Positions 25,821 through 34,426 of a stretch of 64,000 bases of DNA are shown piece by piece. The notes beneath the pieces were generated by a model. That model had not been told where the DNA came from. It ran no database searches and saw only the letters and a program-made list of their open reading frames with translations. Every line of letters begins with the position of its first letter. Position 1 is the first letter of the stretch. The stretch covers positions 4,533,501-4,597,500 of the forward strand of contig NZ_CP127173.1 of assembly GCF_030264295.1 (NCBI RefSeq). Reading direction: 5' to 3'. This DNA is from Amycolatopsis nalaikhensis (GTDB lineage Bacteria > Actinomycetota > Actinomycetes > Mycobacteriales > Pseudonocardiaceae). Made by a program: the position numbers and the translations under genes.

Positions 25821-28083
25821 ACGGCTTTCCGGGGAAGTCCCCGAAGAGCAGGCCCTGTTCGCCGCCGGAGGGTTTGCCGAGCCCGGCGGCCATCGCGACG
25901 GCGTGGTCCCATTCCGCGTCGACCACGTAGTCCTGGTGCTTGAGCACCCCCGGCGCCCAGCGGTGCCGCCCGGTCGGGCCGCGCAGCGGGTCCGGCAGCC
26001 AGTGGTCGCCGCCGAGGATGAGGACGCCGTTCTCGTCGGCCTTCGCCGACACCGGTCCGCAGCCGCCCTCGGGCAGGAACCCGACGCCGTGCAGGCGCCG
26101 CTCGGCCACCGAGTGCCGCCAGGTCGTCACACCGCCGCCGAAGATGTCCGTACCGCGGCACAGGGCGCGCCACCGGCCGTCCAGGTCCGCGAAGAGCTGC
26201 TCCAGGGCCTCCTGCGGCAGCAGCGCCGGGAACGCGCGCTGGTAGCCCCACTGCAGCGGGGACCCGGCCGTCAGCACGCCGACGCGTTCGAGGTCCGCCT
26301 CGGGCAGTTCGGCCGTCAGGCGGGCGGCGGCCATGATCGTGAGCAGGCTGCCGAGGTTGTAGCCCGAGAGCACGACCCGCGTCCCCGGGTCGGCGAGGTG
26401 TTCGCGAGCGCGGGCGGCCAGCTCCGGGACGACCTTCAGCGCGTAGCAGGGCGGCACCGTCGGGTGCGCCGCTCGCGGCCAGAAGCACACCAGGTCGGCC
26501 AGCGCGCCGAGGTGACGGCTGCGCTGCGGGGTCCGCGCGGCCGTGTAGACGACGCGCAGCAGGCCCGCGGCCAGCGCGCCGAGCGCGACGACGCCGATCG
26601 CCGACAGCGGCCCGAACCAGCCGGGCACCAGCCCGAAGCCGAACCGCAGCACCAGCAGGGCCGCGCCGCCCGCGGACATCGCCGACGCCACGGCCAGCGC
26701 GAGGTGGTGCAGGTGCCGCCGTTCCCACGCCGACCGCGCCCACGCCGCGGCGGCCTGCTCCTCCTGCCGCTTGTCGTGTTCCATCAGCTCGACGATCTCG
26801 GGGATGCCGCGCCGCAGCCTGCGCAGGGGAACGGCGACCGCGAAGCCGAGCACGCCGAGCACCGCGGCCAGCGCCAGCCCGGCGCCCCACAGCACGGTGA
26901 CCAGCACGTACGTGTCGGGGACGCGCAGCTGGTCCGCGCCGGAGAGCCGCCGCAGGGCTTCCGCGAGGCCGGCGCCGAACCCGCCGCCGAGCAGGCCGGC
27001 CAGCGCGAGCACCGGGGCGGCCGCCCAGCCGCCCATCCACGGCCGCAGCCGTCGCGGCTTGTGCCGCCAGCCCGGCCGGGCCAGCAGCGCGGCCGGGGCG
27101 AGGAACACCGCGAACAGCACCGTGACGGCGACCAGCGCCGCGCCGAGCCCTTCGACGACGCCGTTGGTGCCCGGCAGCGGGCCCGCGCCGGGCCGCAGCC
27201 GCACCGCGGCGACGACGACCAGCAGCGTGGCGAACGCGAGCACGCCGGGGCGGGCGAAGCGCCCGGTGTCGACGCCGATCGCGGCCGCGACGACGACGGC
27301 GAGCACCAGCGCCAGCGTCACGAGCCAGACGACCGCGCCGAAGACGTCACCCGGCACCTGGAACGGCCCGCCGAGCAGCAGCAGCGCGACCGACGCCAGC
27401 GCCGCGACGGTGTGCAGGCAGCGCAGCGCCGGCGTCTCCGGGTCGGCGCGCATCCGCAGCGGCCCGCCGGTGAGGTCGCCGTCGGCGTGCACGGCCCAGG
27501 TCGCCGAGGAGATCCGGTGCAGCACGAAGATCACCGCCAGCAGCGGCAGCACGCCGACCGCGATCCGGGTGGGGACCGAGCGGAGCACGTCCGGGATCAC
27601 CGGCAGGCAGCCCGACCCGGGCGCGAGGCACTGCGTGGCGAACAGGTCGAGCGCGGTCGCCGCGAGCTGGCCCATGAGCAGCATCGTCAGCAGCAGGGCG
27701 CCGACGCGCAGCAGGCCGCGGCACACGGCGCCGAGCACGTGCGGGAGGCGGCGGCCCGGCGGCGTCGGCGGCAGCATCCAGAAGGCGACGTTGGCCAGCG
27801 AGAAGGGGAACAGCAGCGCCCAGGTCGCCTTCGCGGCGCCCCCGGACGTCATGCCGTGCCAGAGGTAGCCTTCGAGGGTCCGCGGGATCGTCCGGCCCAG
27901 CGCCGGCAGGACGGGACCCGGCGCCGGGCGGCGCAGCCGGTCCGCCGGGCGGATCACGCGGCCCAGCCCGTCGCCGGCGACGTCGACGGTCGAAACCGCG
28001 TCGAGCAGGGTTTCCCCGCTGGTGCCGACCAGGCCGGCGACGCGGATTTCGACGACGCGGGTGTCCGGGCCGGGCATGGGCAC
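25819..28083 (-). CDS. Multispanning membrane protein with alpha/beta-hydrolase-like C-terminal domain
   Basis: 754 residues. About nine to ten hydrophobic segments run from residue 95 to about 530, with a charged loop near EIVELMEHDKRQEEQ. The last 200 residues look like an alpha/beta-hydrolase, but the nucleophile elbow reads VVLSGYNLGSLLT, that is GYNLG where GxSxG is expected, so the catalytic serine appears absent. The N-terminal 30 residues (TRVVEIRVAGLVGTSGE) resemble a small beta domain. GTG 28083 has AGGAG 9 bases upstream; ATG 28077 is an alternative. Function unknown; not in the mycobacterial block. Confidence 0.75.
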   Translation of the reverse strand: MPMPGPDTRVVEIRVAGLVGTSGETLLDAVSTVDVAGDGLGRVIRPADRLRRPAPGPVLPALGRTIPRTLEGYLWHGMTSGGAAKATWALLFPFSLANVAFWMLPPTPPGRRLPHVLGAVCRGLLRVGALLLTMLLMGQLAATALDLFATQCLAPGSGCLPVIPDVLRSVPTRIAVGVLPLLAVIFVLHRISSATWAVHADGDLTGGPLRMRADPETPALRCLHTVAALASVALLLLGGPFQVPGDVFGAVVWLVTLALVLAVVVAAAIGVDTGRFARPGVLAFATLLVVVAAVRLRPGAGPLPGTNGVVEGLGAALVAVTVLFAVFLAPAALLARPGWRHKPRRLRPWMGGWAAAPVLALAGLLGGGFGAGLAEALRRLSGADQLRVPDTYVLVTVLWGAGLALAAVLGVLGFAVAVPLRRLRRGIPEIVELMEHDKRQEEQAAAAWARSAWERRHLHHLALAVASAMSAGGAALLVLRFGFGLVPGWFGPLSAIGVVALGALAAGLLRVVYTAARTPQRSRHLGALADLVCFWPRAAHPTVPPCYALKVVPELAARAREHLADPGTRVVLSGYNLGSLLTIMAAARLTAELPEADLERVGVLTAGSPLQWGYQRAFPALLPQEALEQLFADLDGRWRALCRGTDIFGGGVTTWRHSVAERRLHGVGFLPEGGCGPVSAKADENGVLILGGDHWLPDPLRGPTGRHRWAPGVLKHQDYVVDAEWDHAVAMAAGLGKPSGGEQGLLFGDFPGKP

Positions 28084-28169
28084 GGTAAGGGTCTCCTAAC
28101 CGTTCTAGGGATGGTCGAGCGGACAACGGTAGTGTTCCGGTGTCATCGAGTCTTGGAGGAATCGCCACT

Positions 28170-29642
28170 ATGACCCCCGAAAGCGTTGCCCAGCGGCACC
28201 AGACCCGCAACGGCATCGAGTTCGCCGTCGCCGACCTCGATGCCGCCGAGTTCGGCCGCAAGGAGATCCGCCTCGCCGAGCACGAAATGCCCGGATTGAT
28301 GGCGCTGCGGCGCGAATACGCGGAGGTCTACCCGCTGCGCGGGGCACGCGTCTCGGGGTCGCTGCACATGACGGTGCAGACCGCGGTGCTGATCGAGACG
28401 CTGGTCGCGCTCGGCGCGGAGGTGCGCTGGGCCTCCTGCAACATCTTCTCGACGCAGGACCACGCGGCGGCCGCGGTCGTCGTCGGCCCGCACGGCACGC
28501 CGGAGGAGCCCAAGGGCGTCCCGGTGTTCGCGTGGAAGGGCGAGTCGCTCGAGGAGTACTGGTGGTGCACCGAGCGGATGCTCACCTGGGACGGCGACGG
28601 CCCGAACATGATCCTCGACGACGGCGGCGACGCCACGATGCTGGTGCACAAGGGCACCGAGTACGAGAAGTCGGGTGTCGTGCCGACCCCGGACGAGAAC
28701 ACCTCGGACGAGTTCCGCGTGTTCCTCGAGCTGCTGCGCCAGTCGGTCGCGGCGGACACGGGCAAGTGGACGAAGATCGGCGAGGGCATCCGCGGCGTCA
28801 CCGAGGAGACCACGACGGGTGTCCTCCGCCTGTACCAGCTGGCCGCGGCCGGTGAGCTGCTGTTCCCGGCGATCAACGTCAACGACGCGGTGACGAAGTC
28901 GAAGTTCGACAACCGCTACGGCATCCGCCACTCCCTGATCGACGGCATCAACCGCGGCACCGACGTCCTGATCGGCGGCAAGGTCGCGGTGGTCTGCGGC
29001 TACGGCGACGTCGGCAAGGGCGCGGCGGAGTCCCTGCGCGGCCAGGGTGCTCGGGTGATCGTGACGGAGATCGACCCGATCTGCGCCCTGCAGGCGGCGA
29101 TGGACGGCTACCAGGTCCGCACGCTGGAGAACGCGCTGCCGGAGGCGGACATCGTCATCACGACGACCGGCAACAAGGACGTCGTGCTGGTCGAGCACAT
29201 GGCGAAGATGAAGCACCAGGCGATCCTGGGCAACATCGGCCACTTCGACAACGAGCTCGACATGGCCGGGCTGGCGCGCTACCCGGGCATCCGCCGGATC
29301 AACATCAAGCCGCAGGTCGACGAGTGGATCTTCCCGAACGGCAACACGATCATCGTGCTGTCCGAGGGGCGTTTGCTCAACCTGGGCAACGCGACCGGCC
29401 ACCCGTCCTTCGTGATGTCGAACAGCTTCTCGAACCAGGTGATCGCGCAGATCGAGCTGTTCACCAAGCACGAGGAGTACGACAACGAGGTCTTCCGGCT
29501 GCCGAAGAAGCTCGACGAGAAGGTCGCGAAGATCCACCTCGAGGCGCTGGGTGGCGAGCTGACGAAGCTGACCAAGGAACAGGCCGAGTACATCGATGTG
29601 GATGTCGAAGGGCCGTTCAAGCCGGAGCACTACCGGTACTGA
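28170..29642 (+). CDS. sahH: Adenosylhomocysteinase
   Basis: 490 residues; hydrolyses S-adenosylhomocysteine to adenosine and homocysteine, relieving inhibition of methyltransferases. SGSLHMTVQTAVLIETL and SCNIFSTQDHAAAA (substrate domain), the NAD-binding GYGDVGKG (about residue 280) and the C-terminal DVEGPFKPEHYRY signature are all present. The roughly 40-residue insertion (about residues 150-190) typical of the long mycobacterial/plant-type enzyme is present. ATG 28170 follows GGAGG by 10 bases. In mycobacteria tmk and mtrA follow directly; here accessory genes intervene. Confidence 0.97.
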   Translation: MTPESVAQRHQTRNGIEFAVADLDAAEFGRKEIRLAEHEMPGLMALRREYAEVYPLRGARVSGSLHMTVQTAVLIETLVALGAEVRWASCNIFSTQDHAAAAVVVGPHGTPEEPKGVPVFAWKGESLEEYWWCTERMLTWDGDGPNMILDDGGDATMLVHKGTEYEKSGVVPTPDENTSDEFRVFLELLRQSVAADTGKWTKIGEGIRGVTEETTTGVLRLYQLAAAGELLFPAINVNDAVTKSKFDNRYGIRHSLIDGINRGTDVLIGGKVAVVCGYGDVGKGAAESLRGQGARVIVTEIDPICALQAAMDGYQVRTLENALPEADIVITTTGNKDVVLVEHMAKMKHQAILGNIGHFDNELDMAGLARYPGIRRINIKPQVDEWIFPNGNTIIVLSEGRLLNLGNATGHPSFVMSNSFSNQVIAQIELFTKHEEYDNEVFRLPKKLDEKVAKIHLEALGGELTKLTKEQAEYIDVDVEGPFKPEHYRY

Positions 29643-29656
29643 GGTTCCGGCCGGTC

Positions 29657-29689
29657 GAGGGTCGCCCTGAAGTGTTCGGGGCGACCCTC
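29657..29689 (+). terminator. Terminator hairpin after sahH
   Basis: An 11-bp perfect stem (29657-29667 with 29679-29689) with an 11-base loop lies 15 bases after the sahH stop and 34 bases before the next gene. Confidence 0.75.
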
Positions 29690-29722
29690 TGTTCCGTCCG
29701 TGCGACAGCCGATGGATGAAGC

Positions 29723-29899
29723 ATGGACGAAAAGATCGCTGAAGGTCTCGAGCGGCGAAACCGCCTCGTCGCCGAAGGCAAACTGCTCACCTACGAGCCG
29801 GAGGGCCCGGTGCCGAGTCTGGACGAGATCGAAGAGCTGTCCCGCGGCTGGGGCACCGCCGTCAGCGAGGCGCTCGACTGGACTCGGGGCGAGTGGTGA
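29723..29899 (+). CDS. 58-residue hypothetical protein coupled to a VOC-family gene
   Basis: Short gene from ATG 29723 to TGA 29897. The product is acidic and helical, starting MDEKIAEGLERRNRLVAEGK and ending GEW. Codon use is typical of real genes here (nearly all codons end in G or C), and the stop overlaps the next start as GTGA. That coupling is the main support. No family is recognised; a partner or regulator of the downstream glyoxalase-fold protein is possible. Confidence 0.6.
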   Translation: MDEKIAEGLERRNRLVAEGKLLTYEPEGPVPSLDEIEELSRGWGTAVSEALDWTRGEW

Positions 29900-30240
29900 C
29901 GGTCGACCTCTTCGCCGGAATTCCCGTCCGCGACTACGAAGGTGCCCTCGCCTGGTACGAGAAGCTCTTCGGCTCCCCGCCGACGTACGTGGTGAGTGAC
30001 ACCGAAGCCCTCTGGGAAGTCACCGGTCACGGCTCGATCGTCGTCGAACAGCGGCTCGACCGCGCCACCGGGCACGCCATGCACACCCTGTTCGTCGACG
30101 ACCTCGACGAGCGCGTCGCCGGGATCTCCGCCCGCGGCATCGAACCGGCCGACCGCGAGACCTACGACAACGGCGTCCGCAAGATCATCTACCGCGACCG
30201 CGAGGGAAACGAGATCGGCATCGGCGGCCCGCCCGCGTAG
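29896..30240 (+). CDS. VOC (glyoxalase/bleomycin-resistance fold) family protein
   Basis: 114-115 residues with two beta-alpha-beta-beta-beta halves: LFAGIPVRDYEGALAWYEKLFG at the start and KIIYRDREGNEIGIGG at the end, with a glutamate (EIGI) at the usual metal-ligand position. The family includes dioxygenases, isomerases and drug-binding proteins; no specific function can be assigned. GTG 29896 overlaps the preceding stop; GTG 29893 would add one residue. Confidence 0.85.
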   Translation: MTVDLFAGIPVRDYEGALAWYEKLFGSPPTYVVSDTEALWEVTGHGSIVVEQRLDRATGHAMHTLFVDDLDERVAGISARGIEPADRETYDNGVRKIIYRDREGNEIGIGGPPA

Positions 30241-30263
30241 ACTCGTCCCGTTCTTGGCTTCAC

Positions 30264-30364
30264 GAACCTCACGGCCCGGTGGGTAGTCCGGGCGGTCCGC
30301 ACGGACTCGTTGTCCCGCAAGGGAAACCGGTGGCGCCAGGCTGATCCGTCACGCCTGGAGGTTC
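30264..30364 (+). ncRNA. Candidate structured leader (riboswitch-like) of the YjdF-family gene
   Basis: The 5' region folds into a closed multibranch structure by eye. The outer stem GAACCTC (30264-30270) pairs with GAGGTTC (30358-30364), which contains part of the GGAGG ribosome site. Inside are GCCCGG/CCGGGC (30274-30279, 30288-30293), GTCC/GGAC (30295-30306), TCCC-GCAA-GGGA with a GNRA loop (30313-30324), and CCAGGC/GCCTGG (30336-30341, 30353-30358). Sequestering the ribosome site in the closing stem is how translational riboswitches work. The YjdF family is named after genes controlled by the azaaromatic-binding yjdF riboswitch in Firmicutes; this leader does not obviously match it in sequence. 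Confidence 0.5.
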
Positions 30365-30367
30365 CCG

Positions 30368-30757
30368 ATGAGCGGGGTGTTCACGCTGTACCACGACGGC
30401 CGGTTCTGGGTCGGCGTCTACGAAATCCACGAAGAAGGCCTGGTCCGCGCCGCGCGCCACATCTTCGGCGCCGAGCCGAACAACGCGGAGCTGGCGGCCT
30501 TCGCGGCCGGCCGCGACTTCGTGCGTCTCGCCGACCGGGCGCGAGAAGCCCCGGCCGTGCCGGTCGAGCGGCGCCCGAAGCGGCGGATCCACGACGAGCC
30601 GGGCATCGGCACGGCCGCCCAGCGGGCGCTCAAGGAAGCCGTCGCCGAGCGGGTGTCCGAAAACAAGGCGGCCCGGAAACGCCGGGCCGCCGCCGAAGCC
30701 GCCCGCCGTCGCGCGCTCGCGAAAGCCAAGTCGCGTGCCAAGCACCGGGGCCGGTGA
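30368..30757 (+). CDS. YjdF (DUF2992) family protein
   Basis: 129 residues. The N-terminal domain (FTLYHDGRFWVGVYE, RAARHIFGAEPNNAELAAF) is the DUF2992/YjdF signature; the C-terminal half is very basic and helical (KAARKRRAAAEAARRRA), perhaps RNA-binding. GGAGG lies 7 bases before ATG 30368. In Firmicutes YjdF is induced by heterocyclic aromatic compounds via a riboswitch, suggesting a role against toxic aromatics. Its stop abuts the stop of the convergent gene (30757/30758). Confidence 0.85.
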   Translation: MSGVFTLYHDGRFWVGVYEIHEEGLVRAARHIFGAEPNNAELAAFAAGRDFVRLADRAREAPAVPVERRPKRRIHDEPGIGTAAQRALKEAVAERVSENKAARKRRAAAEAARRRALAKAKSRAKHRGR

Positions 30758-32332
30758 TCAGCACTCCGCCGGGGCACCCGGGGTCACGATGACGCTCCTG
30801 GTGCGGGTGCCCGCGCCAGGCGGGAGCGGGCAGACGCGGACCACCGGCGGGCCGGCGTCCGCGCGGTTGCCGCTGTTGTCGAACGTGATCATCCCGCCCG
30901 CGCCGCGGACCGCCTGGCCCGTCGCGGAGAACCCGCTGATCGCCGTGTTGACCTGGCTGCGCTGCACGGCCTTGGCCGCGGGCAGGGTGCGCAACGCCTC
31001 GGACACCACCGACATCGCGTCGTAGGCGTTGACCGCCCAGCCGTCGTCGGTGTGCGCGAGGTCGAACCCGGCGCCGGTGAACGCCTCTTCCAGGTCCGCG
31101 AACCCCGGGTTGTTCGCGCGCCGCTGGTCGGCGCCCGCGACGAGGGTGGTCAGCAGCCGGATCCGGCCGCTGGTGAAGCTCGCCGACCGCAGGCCGCGCA
31201 GCCGGAGGTCTTCGAGCATCGGGTTGTCCTCGACCGCGCGCACCCGCTGGCCGTCCGACGTGCTCACCACCGTCACCGACGTCGCCGCGCACTGCCCGCT
31301 GCCGAACGCCTCGTCGAGGCTGAACAGCAGCCGGGCCAGGTCGCTGCCGCGGGCGATGTACAACAGGGTCACGTCCTTGGCGGCGCCGCAGATCCGCCGT
31401 GCCGTCTGCAGCACCGTGCTGGACTCGTCGGCGTCGAACTTCACCTCGGTGACGTTCCCGCCGAACTGGCGCTGCATCATCGGCAGCGCGGTGCAGGTGT
31501 AGGGGTCGGACCCGCCGGTGGGCACCATGATGAAGTCCGGTTGCGCGGGAACGACGGCGGCGAGCCGGTCGATCTGCACGCGGTTGCGGTAGGCCACGCG
31601 GTAGAAGTAGTCCCGGCCGATCCCGCGCTGGTAGGTGGCGTCCGGGTCGCAGGAGTCGAACTGCGGCTGGTCGCCGCGGGAGCCGGTCTGGTCGAAGCCC
31701 TCCGCGGTGATCAGGTCGGACACCATCGGGATCTTCGCCGCGGCCAGCAGGTCCGCGGTCTCGGCGGCCCGCTGCTGGCTGAGGCCGAGGCCGACGACCG
31801 CGACGACGCCCCGGTCGGCCAGCTCCCGGGCGACGTCGAGTCCTTCGTTGTCCGGGCCGTAGGCGCCGATGTTCGCGACGACCAGGTGGATCGGGTGCAC
31901 GCAGCCGGTGCCGTTGGCGCGCCGCTGCCCGGCTGCCATGCCCTCCAGTTCGTGCACCGCGCGGCCGCCGGTGTAGTGGTCTGTCATGGTGGTCAGCACA
32001 CCGACGGTCACGGCCGTGCCCTGCGGGTCGCAGCGGTCGGCGGCCGTCGTGTTCTGCACGTCGATCACCTTCAGCACGGCGGTGAACCGGTCGAGGCCGA
32101 AGTCGTACTCGCCGTCGGACAGCCCGACGCACTCGCCGCCGGCGGACCAGGCGGAGTCGCCCGGCCAGCCGTCGTTGCAGGTGGCGAGCCTGCCCAGCCC
32201 CTGCCGGAACACGGCCACGCCGCCGGCGCCGAGGAGCAGGGTGACCACGACGGCGAGGCGGATCCAGTCGGTCCACAGTTTCGGGAAGCGCGAAGGCCGG
32301 GGCCAGACGCCCGCGTAGTAGCGCGAGGACAA
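30758..32332 (-). CDS. Membrane-anchored periplasmic-binding-like protein (type I, LivK-like)
   Basis: 524 residues. One N-terminal membrane helix (about residues 24-42) is preceded by a basic cytoplasmic tail, then a large extracellular domain of the Peripla_BP_6 type: TVGVLTTMTDHYTGG, then VVAVVGLGLSQQRAAETADLL, and a later YDAMSVVSEALRTL. There is no lipobox, so it is anchored by the helix and not by a lipid. No permease gene is near. It is probably a ligand sensor for the P-loop protein encoded just upstream (28-base gap, same strand). TTG 32332 has AAGGA 6 bases upstream. Confidence 0.8.
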   Translation of the reverse strand: MSSRYYAGVWPRPSRFPKLWTDWIRLAVVVTLLLGAGGVAVFRQGLGRLATCNDGWPGDSAWSAGGECVGLSDGEYDFGLDRFTAVLKVIDVQNTTAADRCDPQGTAVTVGVLTTMTDHYTGGRAVHELEGMAAGQRRANGTGCVHPIHLVVANIGAYGPDNEGLDVARELADRGVVAVVGLGLSQQRAAETADLLAAAKIPMVSDLITAEGFDQTGSRGDQPQFDSCDPDATYQRGIGRDYFYRVAYRNRVQIDRLAAVVPAQPDFIMVPTGGSDPYTCTALPMMQRQFGGNVTEVKFDADESSTVLQTARRICGAAKDVTLLYIARGSDLARLLFSLDEAFGSGQCAATSVTVVSTSDGQRVRAVEDNPMLEDLRLRGLRSASFTSGRIRLLTTLVAGADQRRANNPGFADLEEAFTGAGFDLAHTDDGWAVNAYDAMSVVSEALRTLPAAKAVQRSQVNTAISGFSATGQAVRGAGGMITFDNSGNRADAGPPVVRVCPLPPGAGTRTRSVIVTPGAPAEC

Positions 32333-32360
32333 GGTGGGTCCTTCCGGGAGGGGGGACGGT

Positions 32361-34217
32361 TCAGTAGCTCTTCGCCCGCAGGAGGAACGGGCCGCGTTCG
32401 CGGGCGTGCTCGGCGAGGTGGCGAAGGCTGTCCTTGGCCAGCTCGCGCAGCTCCTCCAGGGCGTGCTCGTCGGTGAAGCACGGGTCGTGGTCGAGCGCGG
32501 GGAGCACGCCGAGCAGGACGACGACGTGGTCGGCGGCCGTCGACGGCTGCTTCGGGCCGCGGACGCCGGCCAGGTCCCGCTCGCGCGGATCGGGCGTCGC
32601 GACGACCGCCTCGAGCAGGGCGAGCCACTCGGCCGGGGGCAGCTCGGGCAGCAGGGCGGCCAGTTCCTCGGCGACGCCTTCCTTGCCGCTCAGCAGACGC
32701 TCGTGGTGCAGCCGCCCGGCGCGGTCGCCGGCGCGGTCCCGCAGCTTCCGGAACGCCGCCGTCCAGCCGGTCGCGGGATCGTCCCGCGCGGCGAGGGCCC
32801 GCAGGCCGAGGTAGCGGGCGAGCGGGTGCAGCCGTCCGTCGTCCGCCCCGGCGGGTGACCACAGCGTCCGCGAGGTGAACACGGGGGAGTCGTGCCGCAC
32901 CGGGTGCGGCAGCAGCGGGAGCAGCCGTTCGGCCTCGAGCCGGTCGCGGGCGGCGGAGAGGGTGACGAGCGCCTCCAGCAGCGGCTCCTCGACGTGCTTG
33001 CGCGCGTTGAGGCCGCGGACGAAGGGTTCCAGCAGCCGTCGCTCGACCGTGGTGCCCCCGGGTGCCGGGCGGCGCAGCAGGGAATCGACGTCGGTGCCGG
33101 GCTCGCTGTCCTTGGCGAGCTCGTCCAGGACGACGGCCGTCCCTTCCGGGTGGCCCCGGGTGAGCCGGTGGGCCACCGGACCGTGCCGGTGTCCGTTGCC
33201 CCACCTGAAGGACTCCGCCAGGTGGCGCACCTCGTCCGGACCGAGATCGCCGGCCGGGATCCGCACCCACGGCCCCGGCCAGCCGGTCTCGCCGCCGCAG
33301 CCGGTGGCGGTGGCGAGCGCCTCCGCCACTGGGCCGGTCGTGGCGACGACCAGGTTCAGCGGATCCGGCGGCAGGTCGGTCCGCGCGGCGGCCAGCCGGC
33401 CGCGGACGTGAATCAGTGAACTCGTGAAAGCCGACGGGGCCGACAGGTCGCCGTCGTCGACGAGCACCAGGATGGCCGGCGCGTCACCGCCCGCCGCCGC
33501 CCGGCTGCGCCGCAGATCGGCCAGCAGGGCGGCGACCAGCAGGTGGTCCGCCTCTTCGCGCCGGGACGGCCGCTCGCTGCGCGCCCAGTCGCTCAGGTCG
33601 ATCAGCGTCTGCAGGGGGTTGAAGTCGAAGCCCATGTCCTGGTGGCCGAACCAGGCCACCGGGCCCGCCCAGTCGATCTGCCGCCGCCAGCGCCACTTGC
33701 GCACGCTCGCCACCACGGCCACGGCGACCTGGTCCACCACGGGGGGCGCGGCCGCCGCGACCGGCGGGCCCGCGATGGCCGCCGCCAGCCCGCCCGCCGC
33801 CCGCACCACGCTCTGGACGAACGCGAGCAGCACGGCGGGGTCGCGGTGGTCGAGCAGCACCTGCTTCAACCGGTTCAGCGCATCGGTCGCGGTCAGCTTC
33901 GAGAAGTCCTCGCGGATCGCGAGGTGCGCGATCAGCGTGCGGTGGAATTGCACGGGGTAACCGCGGATTCCGGGGGACAAGCCGATCATCACCGCGGTCA
34001 GCACACCCAGCACGGCGTTTTCCGCGGAATCGACGGCTTCCGAGGGGCGGACCAGTGCGGTCGGCGTCTCGCGCCGCCATTTCTCCAATGCCTTGCGCAG
34101 CGATTCGGACTTGCCGGAACCGCCGGGCCCTTCGACGGCGAGGACCGGCGAGGTCCGCAGGCCGGCCGCCTGGACGGCCATCAGTTCGCTGATCGGTTCG
34201 GGCAGGTTCAGGCGCAC
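32361..34217 (-). CDS. P-loop NTPase (STAND-like) paired with the binding-protein-like sensor
   Basis: 618 residues. Walker A GPGGSGKS is at residues 30-37, and a Walker B-like ILVLVDDGD appears near residue 245. A hydrophobic Ala/Val-rich stretch (about 130-170) may associate with the membrane. The C-terminal half is helical and Arg/Leu-rich, like STAND proteins, with no recognisable effector domain. GTG 34217 has GAGGGAG upstream. Gene order suggests that the NTPase and the anchored extracellular sensor form one signalling unit; this is inference. No close family name can be given. Confidence 0.7.
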   Translation of the reverse strand: MRLNLPEPISELMAVQAAGLRTSPVLAVEGPGGSGKSESLRKALEKWRRETPTALVRPSEAVDSAENAVLGVLTAVMIGLSPGIRGYPVQFHRTLIAHLAIREDFSKLTATDALNRLKQVLLDHRDPAVLLAFVQSVVRAAGGLAAAIAGPPVAAAAPPVVDQVAVAVVASVRKWRWRRQIDWAGPVAWFGHQDMGFDFNPLQTLIDLSDWARSERPSRREEADHLLVAALLADLRRSRAAAGGDAPAILVLVDDGDLSAPSAFTSSLIHVRGRLAAARTDLPPDPLNLVVATTGPVAEALATATGCGGETGWPGPWVRIPAGDLGPDEVRHLAESFRWGNGHRHGPVAHRLTRGHPEGTAVVLDELAKDSEPGTDVDSLLRRPAPGGTTVERRLLEPFVRGLNARKHVEEPLLEALVTLSAARDRLEAERLLPLLPHPVRHDSPVFTSRTLWSPAGADDGRLHPLARYLGLRALAARDDPATGWTAAFRKLRDRAGDRAGRLHHERLLSGKEGVAEELAALLPELPPAEWLALLEAVVATPDPRERDLAGVRGPKQPSTAADHVVVLLGVLPALDHDPCFTDEHALEELRELAKDSLRHLAEHARERGPFLLRAKSY

Positions 34218-34299
34218 GTTCGCTCCCTCGCGATCCGGTCACCCCCGACCGGAGGCTGTACTGTAAACGCCTTCCTGTGACCCCGATCACGGGGGTGCT

Positions 34300-34327
34300 G
34301 AATCGAAGCCGAATCCGGCTTCGATTC
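34300..34327. promoter_or_regulatory. Inverted repeat upstream of the P-loop NTPase gene
   Basis: A 12-bp perfect stem, GAATCGAAGCCG (34300-34311) with CGGCTTCGATTC (34316-34327), has a 4-base loop and lies 83 bases upstream of the NTPase start and 99 bases after the HTH gene's stop. The whole 209-bp gap (34218-34426) is more AT-rich than its surroundings. Operator, or terminator of the HTH gene. Confidence 0.45.
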
Positions 34328-34426
34328 ACCTGATGGAGTGAGACAAAAAAGGGGCATGCAATGGAACTTTCACGCGTTGTCCCGCCCGGGCTCACGGTGC
34401 GTGAAATCGAACCGTGATCGGTGTTT

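Noticed and set aside
28084..28169. SAH or SAM riboswitch upstream of sahH
   Set aside because: The gap is only 86 bp, shared with a divergent gene, and I see no matching conserved stems.
30264..30364. Cobalamin riboswitch
   Set aside because: A GGGAAACCGGTG stretch looks similar to part of the AdoCbl motif, but the downstream conserved elements are absent.
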